From Progne subis subis (lineage: Eukaryota; Chordata; Aves; Passeriformes; Hirundinidae): a stretch of 64,000 nucleotides of DNA. Shown here piece after piece: positions 1 to 13,900 of this stretch (positions are counted from its first letter, which is position 1; each line of letters begins with the position of its first letter). The position numbers and the translations under genes are program-made. Below the pieces are notes generated by a model that searched no databases, was not told the DNA's origin, and was given only the letters and a program-made list of their open reading frames with translations. The DNA is taken from NCBI GenBank assembly GCA_022316685.1, contig JAKJHU010000046.1:6547001-6611000 (forward strand), in the 5' to 3' direction.

Positions 1-1063
1 CAGAATTCCAAGCAACAGTTCCTATGTGCCCTGACGGTAAAGTCCTAAAAATTGCTCTCATTCCAGTATAAACTGATTTTTTAACCTCTTTATCATTTTT
101 ACAGAAGCGTCTTATTAATAGAGTAGAACGTTCCTTTTTGTTTCTAAAAAAATCCTCTTCCAACACATCTTCACAGTTATCATTACAGTCCTCAAAATGG
201 CTCAGAAAGGGCTTTGAGGGCATTCTTCCAGTAAAGTTATTTCCACAGAAGTTGTGACCTGAGCATGCCACTTTAACCTTTCGTGGTGCTCTTTCCAGAC
301 ATAAGTACTTATGCCTTAAAGCATCTTCATACAACCGCTGCCCATTTTCATTCTCACAATTATTTGTCAACTGCATTACGCTGCAAGTGCAGGCCTGGGA
401 ACCAGTGGTGTTACCATCGCCATCATCCACGGGTTGCAAGCAGTCATCCAAAATGAAGCTGTTGTGTAAACCACACAAAGCCTCGGATATATTCCTTTCA
501 CTAGCACAATGTAAGTGAAAAAAGGCCACTTTATCGGGATCACTGCTGTCATTCTTATTTACTGCTGTCTGGCTTCTTAACGAAGGTCCATTCATTTTCA
601 ACTGAATTTCAGCAAGCATGGCTCTTTCCAGCGAAACAGGAATTGCAGTTTCCAGGCACGCCTCTTCCCCTGCTAGAGGAGCACAAGATTGATACAACTG
701 GCTGCGCGGGATATTGCTCTTGTAATTCTTCTGTACAATGTTACAGTTAATGTTAAGAAATTCCACTGAATCAGAAATGGAGCTGTTCCCCTCCCAGAAG
801 TTTTCATTGCTCTTGTCCTTAGTCAGTTGTTCTTTGGCCAGAGGGAATATTTTGGCCACTGAGCCCTGAAGATTTTCTTCTTGAAGTCTGCGTAAGTACG
901 ACAGATTGCGTGCGGTTTGCCTTCCCGAACTGGCATTGTGTCTTCTTATAACACTGGCGCCCAAAGCATTTTCAGTATTTTCATCTGCAGCTGACTGGGC
1001 AGCTATCACTTTACCCTGTACCACAGAGAGGAGAACAGACGCTGTCACCTCCTCAGAGGTCAT
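1..1063 (-). CDS. PLCE1: PLCE1 first coding exon (partial, phospholipase C epsilon N-terminus)
   Basis: This encodes the N-terminal part of phospholipase C epsilon, which hydrolyses PIP2 downstream of Ras/Rap/Rho and G-protein-coupled receptors. The frame is open from the ATG at 1063 to base 1 (354 codons) and leaves the window without a stop. It starts MTSEEVTASVLL, close to the start of the long vertebrate isoform (MTSEE-TASVL). Near the left edge it carries the conserved stretch KKERSTLLIRRFCKND, followed by EVKKSVYTG and RTLPSGHIG. This region lies before the CDC25-type RasGEF domain; the PH, EF-hand, X/Y catalytic, C2 and RA domains must be outside the window. The middle, about residues 20-260, diverges strongly from the mammalian sequence as I remember it, while the last 80 residues are well conserved. 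The frame also stays open upstream to an ATG at 1129, preceded by an in-frame TGA, but a likely splice acceptor lies between (CAG ending at 1095). I therefore chose 1063. Confidence 0.93.
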   Translation of the reverse strand, partial: MTSEEVTASVLLSVVQGKVIAAQSAADENTENALGASVIRRHNASSGRQTARNLSYLRRLQEENLQGSVAKIFPLAKEQLTKDKSNENFWEGNSSISDSVEFLNINCNIVQKNYKSNIPRSQLYQSCAPLAGEEACLETAIPVSLERAMLAEIQLKMNGPSLRSQTAVNKNDSSDPDKVAFFHLHCASERNISEALCGLHNSFILDDCLQPVDDGDGNTTGSQACTCSVMQLTNNCENENGQRLYEDALRHKYLCLERAPRKVKVACSGHNFCGNNFTGRMPSKPFLSHFEDCNDNCEDVLEEDFFRNKKERSTLLIRRFCKNDKEVKKSVYTGMRAIFRTLPSGHIGTVAWNS

Positions 1064-1100
1064 CTTGACACAGTCTTTAGTTGCTGGATGGGCGCTGAGG
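1064..1100 (-). other. PLCE1: Probable splice acceptor and 5' edge of the PLCE1 start exon
   Basis: On the minus strand a run of nine C is followed by ATCCTCAG, ending at 1095. This is a polypyrimidine tract with a CAG acceptor. The exon would then start at 1094, which is 31 bases before the ATG at 1063. Those bases contain no stop in the ATG frame. The position is inferred; a more distal acceptor cannot be excluded. Confidence 0.5.
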
Positions 1101-4100
1101 ATGGGGGGGGGACCTCCACCAATCCTCATATCATGATTTCAGTGTAATGAAAGATTCAGTGCTAAAGAATCGGGGAACACATGATAAAATTTATATTGAC
1201 TGTTTGTTGTTTTTGAACTGGCTTTTACAAAAAATTGTATTTTTTTACTGTTGTGCTGCTAGGCTTTCCCAAACTTGGATTACTGGTATGAGGCACTAAC
1301 ATTTTTAAACCAGTTCCTTATTATGATGTAGTGATTCAGCTGGACTCTCTCCACAATTAATCCTCTGTCATATATAGCACACACACTACTGTTGCCTCAG
1401 ATTGTAGATGACCAAACACATACTCCATGTCACAGATGCATCTCCCCACAGGGCATCTAAAAAGATGATTTCCTGTAAAGAAAAAGCATACATAGATATA
1501 TTGAAGAGCATTCATGGCACAAAATCCACCATCACAACTACAAATCGTACTAGACCTAGAGAATTCCAAAATACACATTTAAATTGTCTTAAAATTTCAC
1601 AGAATTCTGGAACATCACTGTCATGTTTTACATATTTAAACAGCTTTCTCCAGGAAAGCCACACAACTGCAGAAAACTAATTATTCTGAAGCTTTAACAA
1701 TGAAATTGAACACAAATAAAAAGAGAAAAAAGCAAAGGTAAATTCCATATTTTTTCTGACTCGTAGTCAGGATAAAACATTTTGAAAAATAAAATCAATT
1801 TTAAATCTACACTCTCTTATAAAATAATTCTTTTCCTGTTCAGAACTACGACTACAATTGCTTTGGTGTTAAATGGTTTTTGCTTTCCTTAACCTGTATG
1901 CTGTTACCATGAAATCATGAAGAAAACATAGTATTTTTGCCACAAGTTTACAACTGAGAAAGCATATAGACAAATTCGAGTAAGACTGAAATATAAATAA
2001 TCTTCTGACTCCTTTATGTGTATGCCTTACGCTAAAAAGTTAACCTGCTTTTCAACATTGCCATTAATTCTCAGCTTCTTTCCTGCAAGCAGCATGGTAA
2101 ATCTTGGAATCAGAAAACATGACGTTACAGACAGCTCAACAAAGGAAACAAGAGACACACCTAGATAAATCATGGTGAATTAAACAAATGCGGTTTACTT
2201 CAATTTATCATACTTACCACTGAAAGCCATAAAGTGTATTATTAAAAATATGGAAAATGTAGGCAGTTATATTAAGACTTACATTTACTACAACAGTCTG
2301 AATTCAATAGAAACAAGTAAAAACATCAAAAGCAAAAACTTTAAAGCTTCAACAGCAAAAGATAGCAGAAAACTAAGGCAACTTATGAAATCTCTGTTTC
2401 AGCTACACATAATAATTAAATCATCCACAGTGGATAGAATTAGAAATTATGGGAGGGAAAAAAAAGCAGGAAAGCTCAATAATTAATTTGAAGTGTAAAA
2501 TCTATTTTGATACTCTTCTCAAGTAACTATGATTAACAACTTTATTTTAGTCCATTTTAGAGTGTAGGCTTTCATTTTTATTGATTACTAACCTTCATCC
2601 AAGAGCAGTCTGGGGCAAATCAAAAGGTAAACAAACTCGAGGAATATTTGACAAGCTATTTTCACTCACAATTAAATTCATAAATGTAACTAAATGTATC
2701 ATTTTTGCCTGGGTGGCGGGAGGGTTGCAAAACAAAAAAAGGAACAACAAATTCAAGAGAAGTTACATTTTGCTACAAATCTGCGGCTTAAAAGTTTGCT
2801 AGGCCTGGAATTCTTCATACAGTAGCTACCACAAGAGCATGGAAAAAAATGCAATTTCATAGGTCAATCAAGATTTCAATTTCACTGGTTTAACAACAGG
2901 GAGGGTCAGAAAGGAAAGTGACAGAGAGAACAAAGAGCCAAAGTTTTACATTCTCCACCCATTACAAAATGCATGAGCATGCCAGATCAGCCAGACCAGA
3001 CTCCAGGTGGTAAACTCAGATCCTGTACTAGAGAGATTTAGCACCAGAATGGAAAATAACAGCTCCAATTCATACAAAAATTGTGTAGAAGAAGATAGCA
3101 GTAGTTCAGTGGAGAGGCGAGCTTAGGTCTTAAAGCAGAGTCATTTACCAACATGGCTCACAGAGCATCCTACGACACACTACAACAGCTTAGCTGTAGC
3201 ACATACAATGAAAAGGCAACACTCAAGCAGTTTTCTAAGTCTACATTCCCTAGTAGTCCCTCTACTTTTAAATAGTACCCTGAAATGGATTTCAGTCCAC
3301 TTTCTTCAACCTCACCTATTTCACTTTAAAAAGAACAAATGAAATCCACAGTACCACCAAAAAGCACACAAAAAAAGGAAAGCACTTCAGCAATTTTCTT
3401 ATTCTGCCATTTCCTATCCCTCTACCCTGTGCTTCCTCTTCAAATCCACAGATGACAGCTTACATAACTTTCTGACACTACACACTAGATGGATCCCATC
3501 TTATTTTTTCTGGCAACCACTGGTCTTTCAGTCCAAATCGACATATAATGATGCTGAACAAAGGAGAAAGATTTAGGAAGGAGAAGCAGCTGATTTTTTT
3601 CTTGATCTCTTTAGTTTCTTTCTTGCTATATCAAGTAACAATAATTCTTTGTAAAAGGTATAAAACATGCATATGTATTAGTAGTTGTCTTCAGCATTGA
3701 TTCTTCAAGGAATTCTGCGATCTATCAAAATGTTTTAATCTTACTGATTTATCTTTCCTGCCACCATGATATATTCATAAATGTACTCCCTGTATTATTG
3801 CTGAGTCAAAAATAAAAATGGATTGGATTGTCACTGTAAATCTTATACCTCTTATTATACCTGTTGCTAAATGAAACACAAAATATCACTACTGTGCAAA
3901 AAGACATTATTATGCAACTTTAACATCTCACAATGATTTTAAGATCATGAAATTGACCGTGTACATTAACTTACATTGCTTTTTTATGAAGAAACTTTGA
4001 AAAGAGAAAAATAATCACATCACTGATTTGCTTCTATAAGCAGAAATTTGCTAAAGTTTACATCCCTGACTATCCACAAAGCTCATTCAGAGACTAGGAC

Positions 4101-7100
4101 TGATCTTTCACAGCCCTCCTTCCTACTGTGTAATTTTCCCATCTCTCTCTTATACTAACTTGTTTCCACACATCCTCCCCAAACAGCTTCTCTCAGACCT
4201 TTTTCTTTTCTCTAGAAATTACCTCAAATCTCCCCCAACACTGGTTCTGTTGGTCACCTCTCTCCTCAGCTGCTGAGGCCATACACCTGCCCATTTCTCT
4301 CTACCGGTGTTATACCACTCTTCTCTATCTGTGCCTGTTTGAAATCCAATTCACCAAGAATAATGTCTGCATAAGGAGCTCCCACTCTATGTCCAGCTGT
4401 TCTTGTGACCACTGCAATGTGACTGCATTGCAAATGTGATCCATTTCAAGAATCTTTTTACTCAAGTTACTTCACAGCTAAAACATTTTTCCAATCTAGT
4501 TTGTAGTACAGTTGTACTAGTGTGCTACAACAGCACAAGGGAGAAAATTAGCAGCATAGAGAATGGAAGAAAATGCTTCCTAATGTGGTTTACACACTTC
4601 TGCAATTTGCAAACATAATTTGATATTTCAGCTATGTCAATCAAACAGGTAGCTGCCACCAAAGCTGGTAGACCTACTCCTCTCCTCACTCTTCTCTTTC
4701 TGTCCCCATTCCCTCACCTCACTCATCTGCAGATCATGAGTCCACACAGTTAAACTGATTCCCCTAGCTAATAAGTCACAAAACTATTCTTTTCATCCAA
4801 ACAAACTGGCTCACTTTGTGGTCACACGATCACTGTATTCCATGAAAAGAAAATATTAGGAATGCCTGGCAGGGACCAGAGTAGAAGCTCAGTTTAGAAG
4901 CTCAGTCTCAGTAGAAGCTTCAGTTTAGATCATGTTTGCTAGGATGTCTAAATGCACCCTGAAATTTCTCTTAGTCTGGTATGTCTAGTGTATGATGCAA
5001 AACCTCATGAGATAGCAAGTGAAAACCTTGGCACGATGGTACAGCCTCATCTATGGACAACTGCAAAGATATCTGAAGCTGTGGCTCTGCTGAACAGTTG
5101 ACACGGGTTTCATGTGTCCTAAGTTATACTCTTCTCAATGTCTGCTTTCCACTGCGATCAAGAGATTCAATTCAGTGTGCCCAGCAAATTCCTGAAATTG
5201 ATGGAATTCATTACACATGCTATGAAGTGCATTAGCACAGAGTTATAAATGCTATCGAGTATAAAACTCACAAGCTCAACCAATGAAACTGTATTTTGTA
5301 TCTTACCGTAGAATTGCAGTATTATCACTCCTTACAGCTTCCTTTACTTGCCTGTCTGCATATGGGTGGCCAATGCCTTGATCTTCATATAAAATCCACA
5401 TACAAATATATACATGCACTTGCATATAAAAATGCTGAAATTATTCAAAAGCACACTCTTCCCGTTGTACATCCACACTGATTTAGGCTCAATTAAATCT
5501 GAACACAAAAGCACTTGAAGTAGACAGCAAAGCCTGCACTGTATTCAATACATGCTGGTATTTTCTAAAGCCACTAGATTAGCTGATGAAATCCATTAAT
5601 AACTACACTGGTTCATTTTACAAGGCCTAAGTTATGTCAGAAATGTAATGGGTCCTTCCATCAGTAAAGGGAAGTAAAAATATAAGAAACTAGATCCAGC
5701 ATTAGTGAATCATTGTGGATGCAGAGGTCAGCCAACAAAGACAAATGAGTAATTAAAATAAACAACCTGGCAACCATTCAGCACATGCATTCACAGAATG
5801 TATTAAGCCTGAAAACACGTGACACAAAAGTAATTTGTCTACTTTTTTTTTTTTTCCATTTACACTGACTGCATACACTTTAAGACTTCAAATACAAGCT
5901 GGATCTAATTAATATTAAAAACAATTAATATCAATATTTAATGATTTCTTATTCCCCAGATATCTGAGACTGAAGTCTGCAACAGCCTAGGTAAAACATC
6001 CAACATAATCAAAGACTAAAAAACTATATTCATTTACTATCAGTTTAACCTATAACTCATTACTCAAGCTAATTTCCTTATGAAGTCAGACAGAATTCTT
6101 CTTCAGTGAAAACAAAATACAGTATGTTGAACTTAGAGCATTATTTAGTTTTAGGAAAAGCATATGAAGGACCAGAACCATGTCACGATGTGGTAAGTTA
6201 GAAAGCCTTTCAATTCTAGGCTGTCAAAGGAAAATATGTAAATATTTGAGGATGCTGTTTGGACTGTGGGAACAAGTAGCAACTGCATGAGGGGCAAGTC
6301 AAGGATGGGTGTCAAGGTGAAGATGGGGATTGTTTAGAGAAGCTGGGTGCTGCCAGTGATGCCAAGTGCAATTCCGTATGTACAACGCTGTGGGAGCTGC
6401 ACAGGAAATTCAGTGAATGCCTGGTAGGGCCAGGATATGAGAAATAATTTGACATGGTCAGTGGATATAGAACTAGTGGTCATCTTTGTCACATCACCCC
6501 AACAACTATGCTTGACAATTATAATCCCAGTTCAAGCTCTTAAGGAGAAAACTGATTTATGAGGAAAATGTTTTATATACAAGAACTATCCATTTGCAAT
6601 TAAAAAAGAATAGTGAGCTTAATTTTTTAGTGGATAAGCTATAGTTTGTTCCAGACCAATTCCCTGAACAGAATAAGAAATCACATTTATTAAGTCCTCT
6701 TTAATTTATGCTGTATCATGCACACTATTAATTTTTCATTACAGTGTTTTATGTCAGAAACAAGCAGGAGATACTAATACAAGAACAGGGCACCAACATG
6801 TCATCACCATTTTCTAAACCTCACTTCTCCCTAGGGAACCACAGGCAAACAGTAAGGAGGAAATAGCTAGACTCTTAAGAATCACTCAAGATGTGCAGAA
6901 ATCCTATTTGAACAGTTGGAAGCAAGTTATAACAACATTTGATTTGGCACAGAGCATCATGCAGAACCTCAGATTTACCACCAGCATCTGCGTTTCAACA
7001 ACAAAAAAATCTCAAAGAACTACAGTATTTATATGTCCTGTCAAGTTGGAGGTTTTTTTCCCTAATTTCTAGAATACTTATCTAAACATGATTGTGTATT

Positions 7101-7889
7101 AGATGTCTCAAACTATGCAAATGTCTGCCAGATGGTGAACCCTCTCAATTGCCTCATCATTCATCACTGCATCAGGGAGAATGTGAAGCTTCTGCCAGAT
7201 ACCAGCTCTACTCTTCATTTCTTTACAGAAATTCCTTTTCTGTACAAGGAGATGCACAGACAGAAGCCAAAACTACATTTATCTTACTGTCAGGATCGGC
7301 TCTGTATTTCTTTCTAGATCTATAAGCTGTTTAAATAAACTTTCTGTTTAGTGGTTACTTGAATTTCATGCTAAGTGACCTGATCTGGAAGCTGTAATTT
7401 CATCATCGACACTTGGATGAACAAGTCCTTCTACCTGAGATGCATGACGACTCCAGCCATTAAAGGCAGAATAATTCTTCTCCATCTTTGAACAAATTCT
7501 TCTGGAATAACTTTTCGTAATTTTTTGAGGAATGTGAAAACAGTCTTAAATGCATAAAAAATATTTTCAAGCCTTGAGTCACTCACAGGAAAACAAAATG
7601 AAGCACAATTATAAACAAAAATCTTCAAGGTACAGAATTCAACAGACTTGTCACTGGAAAGTAGATCTCAGAAAGATTAGACAAAATATAAAGGAAAAGA
7701 AAATTACTTACAATTAATAAACCATATTATACAAAAGACAAGGATAAATAATGCTTATTCAGAAGAAAAATAAGAAATGCAGTGAGAAATAAAATATTTT
7801 TTTTAAAAAAAATGTAAAAAACAAATGCACATGTGCCTCAGGATTTATTTTTAGATCTGAAAATTTAAAAAATAATCATACAAACCATG

Positions 7890-7911
7890 CAAAACAAAAC
7901 AAAACAAAACA
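7890..7911. repeat. (CAAAA)n simple repeat
   Basis: Four consecutive CAAAA units followed by CACA, in intron 1 of PLCE1. Confidence 0.9.
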
Positions 7912-10900
7912 CACAATTAAAAATGAGGTTTGAGGTTTAAGCCAACCTACTGGCAGACTCCAGCCAAAATAGCAGATCCCTCATTCCCCGTTCCCTGCCA
8001 CTCTCAATGAGGCATCTCCTGAATAGGAGCTCCTGCAGGGAGAAGAATCAACTAATCCAGAGGAAAACTAACCGAGAATAGAAGAGAGCCTTCAGGCAGA
8101 ATTACCTGGAGCTGCTCACGATCCAGTTGTGTAAATTTTCAGAGACAGCATAAGCATAAAGCAGGGTGGAGACTAAGGGAGAATCCAAGGCCAAAGCAGA
8201 ACTGCATCTCCAGCATTTCACATTGAGACAGCTTAAATACATCATCATATACGTTCTAAAAACCGATCTATAGGATTACAGACATGTAAGTACAAAAATC
8301 AGAGAGGTTCAAGCAACACAAGTTACAACTAAAAAATAAGAGAAACCTAAACAAATCAAAGACTGTAAGGCAAATTCCATCACTTAACTGTAGTAAAGAA
8401 CAGTAAGATTGGTACTAGCTGAAATGACCATCCATTTTTTAAAATTCAGATGTTATTCTTTGCTTCACTGGAATTATTCACATAATCTGCAGTGAACAGA
8501 GAGAAACACATTCACAGCACTGCCCACACATTGAGTGTGTGTTTGAGTACCAACAATCATTCAGATCCTTTGAAACACCTAGAGCTTCAGACTTGAAAAG
8601 AATTCAGCCATCATCCTATTTCAAGTCTTTGTCCTCCTTTGAAATCTTTATGGTACCCCTGAAATCAATGCCATCATTCATTTTACCCTTTAAAAAATTC
8701 TCAAGTTCTACACATACAGCCCCCCTCATTTCCGTGGTTTAACATCAGTCAAATTATGCCATTTTTCCTCAGTAGATAAAGCACAGTAAGTCCCTTCATT
8801 ATGGCCACTCAGTACTAAATATGTTGAAAAATAACAGGAGACTTTATTGATCAAGGCTTTAAGTCCATCAAACGGAAGCAAAGAATAATCAAAAGTGTTT
8901 TGTGCACAACATATTTTGATTTCAAATTATTTTTAAAATATTGAAAACTGTGTTGCTGTTAAAATATTAATGAAAATAATTGTTGTCATCAAATACAATT
9001 AATAAATATGGGGGAAATGATAGTATGTACTTATTTGCCAATCCCTTTGGTGGCCTTAAAAATTAATACAAAAAAGAAGGCTTGCAGAAAAACACTACTG
9101 TACTGAGAACTTGGTTACCACATTCAAAATCTGCCACTTGGAAATATGAACTGTGTATGACTCTAAAGAGTCAACAATAACCTGGGACTACACACTAATG
9201 TAGTAGTGATTTGTAAACATGTATACCACATCCATCTTAGTTTTTATCAAACTCTCTCCTCTAAGAGTCCTTATAACACACAAACTAAGTACATGAGCAG
9301 GAAAAATTACAGAAAGCCGGATGAAAGCCAGATGAGTTCTTAAATGAGAAGGGAAAATATGTAGGAAACAGATTGCTGGCGTTCACTTGTAAAAAATGTC
9401 CAATCACAGATTTACAATGGCACACCAGTGACAGAATTGGGTGTTTCATGCTCTGATCCCATTCTCTTCCTAGCACACCTATGAAAAATGCTTTTGGACA
9501 TGCTGCCTTAACCAGAGGATACCATTTGTCTGAGTTGCTCCAAGCCTTTAGAGGTGAGCCAGCCACTGGCCAAGTCCTACAGCAGGCTGACCCTTGCAGA
9601 CTAGTGGACGGGCTTCACGTATCACACGCCAGCCACGCTCCACGTCCTGCCTGGAGTACCACCTATGGCTCCCAGCAACGTTTCACCCCCTGTACTAGGG
9701 GGGGACGCACACTTCAGCAGCGACAGAAACCAGCACATCAGTTTCTACAGCAGCTGTTTGCCTGGATACTGGTAACACAGCGACAGTTCAGCCTCCAGGT
9801 AAAGAACCGTTTACCAAATATCCAATCATTCTCCCTCATTCTCCTTTATCCTAAAGCGATACCAGAGAGGTTCACATCACAAAGCAAAACCCCAGCAGAG
9901 ATCTCTAGCCCTGGAAATCCCCCTTCTCATCTAGTTCAGCTTAACAGCAAAGTGCCACCGATAGCAATCTTCCCACATGAGCTCACTAGCATTTCTACCC
10001 AATGTAAAAATGAATGAAACCATGATTTCAAGGGACTTAATGTACCACACTGACATACATTTCAATAAACAGCAACTGCACTTTGTTTTTTCAGCGTGAC
10101 AGTTGCTTATGACAATCTTTCAAATCAACAACTGCTGAAGTTTTAAAATTACTCCAATCCAGGCATGACACAATAAGCAACAAGAACACTTCAGTTTCCT
10201 TGTCTTGTTTGTCCTTCCTTACAGCATTTTTCTCATGTGAGCACTCAAGACTTCTCTCATTTCCCCCTCTCTCACTGTCCATATTAGCTGTAATTCAAGC
10301 CACACTGGTGAGAACAGAACAAACCTCTAATAAAAATATTTCTGAGCACTAAAATGACTGAGGGTATGTTAAAGGCGCATATATCACTACAGTTTATCTT
10401 CTGTAAACCCAAGCTAACACTTTTACTCACAGCATGCTAAGCCACAGTAGTCCTATTTAAAACATTACTTGAGGAATAACTTTTATGTTACTGTTCAGCT
10501 GTCATAACTACAAGAAGATTGAGTTTGAAACCCCAGTATATGTTTCAAATAAAAATTAAATGCTAACCTGTAGGAGGACAAAAGTTCAGTCATTTGTCAA
10601 TTTAGGCATTTACACTTCAGTTAAAGAAAAGCAAAGAAAAATACTTCAAATGCTGAAAACTGACATTATTAAATTACTACACTACTATTCCCCTTTCTCA
10701 AAACACATTTTCTTTGTATACCACTCCTGATCTATCCATGCCATTCTTTCAGGAATCTTAATATTTAACCTCTTATTCTTTCTCATTTGAACATCTGCTA
10801 TGCCCTGTGCACATTATTATGCCAAAGAGAGAATATAAGAGTAAAAAGCAGGGTAAGAGCAAAACAAGGCAAGGGCAAAAAACCTATTTTCTTAGATTGT

Positions 10901-13900
10901 AATTAATTACCTGCTTTTAAAATGTGGAATTTTCAGAAGACTATTGAATCAGCAGCCCTGAAAATACATTAAACAATTTCTATACTATTATTACTGTTCT
11001 AACATTTCTAGATACTAAGCATTGTGACACTGAAAACAGTACAACTCAAATATAGCAAATAATATTTGCTCAGCAAATCAAGGCTACATGAATTTTTTTT
11101 TTTTTTTTTTTTTCTGGGACAGTTTTATCAGTCACATAATTCTCTGGGAGAAAGCCTGCCCTGACATCTAATTCAACCCATGAAACAATCTCTTAGATGT
11201 TGGGTCTTGCCAAAATTAAATGTGTAAGCAGCAAGTCACCACAGAACTGCAAATTATTTTTTCAGGATGTTGCAAGATGTTCATTATGTTAAGATAAAAT
11301 TGATTATGTTGGGAAAGACCCTTTCAGCGATCATTTTAAATGAAATGTTTTAATACTTTAAAACCCCTGTAGGCCTCATTGTAATTCCAATTATAAATAC
11401 TATTTATTCAATCCTACTCAATAAATAACTAGGACAGAAATATACCCACGAACGAACAAAACTACAAAGTTTCTTTTATAATATACTGTCATATCTTCCA
11501 AGATAAATAGAGTCAAATACAGAAAATACACAAGAAATCCTATGTTCCTTAAGCTCCAGTTGCATTTCTTTAACAACTTAATCTACTTGAAGGAGAAATA
11601 TGCCTGAAGATTAACATAGCATGTCTTCATTAATGACTGTGACATATTTAGGTGATCTTTCATTTGAGAACCTTTAAAATCATTGTAATGAACACCTACA
11701 TCCTTGCTGAGGAGATATTTATTTGCTTTTCCTGATTATCTTTCAGACAATCTAAGAAAGTGGTCCATTTAAGTATTCCTGACTACTTGTACTTACAATC
11801 TGCGGCTTATAAATGTGTCTTTGCACTGCACCCATTATTTTAGGATAAAAAGACAACCTTCACTAAGTATTCAATTTAAGTTCAGTCATCATAAAACAGG
11901 TCACTCGTGGGTAGTACAGTCAAGCTCCCTGCTTCAGGAATAGTAAGAATATAGAATTCTAAACATAAAAATCTGCTCCCTTGATGAGATTGGACTTTAT
12001 GCCAGACTTTAGTCTACATCAGTCTGCACAATATAGTTAATTAGGATAAGAATGTCTGGCAAAAGCTAATTCTACATTGTCTAACACAAACAATCACTTG
12101 TTCAAAGCTTCTTCCATTTCCGAAAAGTTCTTGTACTTTCAGCTGAATAAATGGAATTTTAATCCAATGAAGTTAATGGTAAAATGGACAAGTATCTCAG
12201 AGGATATTTAAGGTTTATGTAGAGCAGCTGAAGGTACGATCTAAAACAAGAGAATGCACGATAATCACACACTATACACCTTAGTTACTCCAAAAAGTAG
12301 TGAAATTGAAATAATGGTGATGCCATTTGCAACTAAAGCTTTTCTTAGAGCTGAGGTATTAGTATTACTAAGGACCTTCTCCTATAGGGACCCTCAACTA
12401 ATGTGCAACTTCTTCACAGCCAAAATAATTTACAGAAATTCTCTTCTGTACCTGAGTAACATCTGCATGAAATTTATTGACTCTAGCATTTTCATGATCT
12501 GCACTTTGTAATAAACCCAATTGCTACAGGCCAAGTTAAAAGTTGGAAGAAAATACGTACAGATGCACAGTGTGCTTTGCAAAGTCATTTCCATAAGAAA
12601 CTAGGCTAAAAACTGCAGTCGTAATTTGGAAAATGACACTTCCTTCTCCAGAACACTTTTTTTTTCTATTTTGACTTAACTGGCAATATGTGCCAGAGAG
12701 TCTCCAAACAAAACTTTCATTAAAATCTTAAAATGCTGCTAGGTAATAATCTTGGTTCTTTTACCCTAGGATACATTATTATATTCATATGCCTCTGTAA
12801 TAATATATTACATAAAAATGGGTATTATATATACACTTTCTCAGTCAAGCAGAAAGATCTGTTTGCATCCATTTGATCATGCATCCCTGCTGCTAACACA
12901 TTAACTCAATACAAGTTGTATTTAGGTCAGAAAGGTCCTGGAAGGGAGGAGTGCACATACGCCTGATCCATGCTCTAAACTTGAGCAGAGAAGGGACAGC
13001 ACCACAGAGGAAGCAACTGGTGCCACAATTAAACAAGCCAAAGAACACAACCACGAAAGGACTGTGTAAGATAACGAGCCAGCAAACACATGTTGAAATG
13101 CTCAAGGTTATTTCTGCTGTAACAGTTTAAGATGAAACCACTCTGTTTTCTGTAATGTACTTGGGCATGATAATGACGAGTGAGCGCTGCAACCAGCACA
13201 GCACTCCATGATGTTAACCCAGGACAGAATCAATGTGGATATTTATCAAAGCTACTGTCAAGGCTAGGGGAACACCAAGTGCTTCAATGCCATAACCAGC
13301 ACCACCAGCAATCCCCCACAGCAGGCCCAGGAGCCATTCCAGCTCAGGACTGCCCCCAGTTCTGGCTGAGCTGTGTTGTTGACATCTCTGGGCTCAGGCC
13401 CTGCTCTCTGCTGCTCCTGACCATTTGATCAGATTCATCAGATCAGAATCAGGACCCAGCTCACCCACTGGTGCCTTTCTTGACCCAGGTGGACTGCAGC
13501 AGAGTCTCAGCCCTTGGCTTGTCCTCCCACTGACCCCTCCTGCAACTCCCCAGTACAAGAGGTCATTGGTCTCACCACCAGGCACAACCACAAATGATAA
13601 AAAGAACTTGAGAGAAATTAATAATCAAGTAATACTCAAACAGCACTATGAATATGGAATTTTCGATGTCGCCAAAGCAGGGATGAGGAGGTTATTCTGA
13701 AACGCTGAATCAAACACTATCATAGTACTGAAGCAGCAAACTGAAAGATAAGGAGCAGTCCAAGGCCTTGTAATCAGACTTCTCCTGGGCAAGATGACAA
13801 CAGTGACTTCACCCCACTGCAGAGCAGTGCAGGAGGAGGCTCACCTGCAGAACAGATCATTCAAAGCAGTGATGAGCCCGGCAGGCAGCTGAGTGCATTA

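Noticed and set aside
13160..13600. GC-richer patch in PLCE1 intron 1, possibly an LTR remnant
   Set aside because: No TG...CA ends, target duplications, primer site or retroviral coding similarity seen; overlapping open frames are not protein-like.
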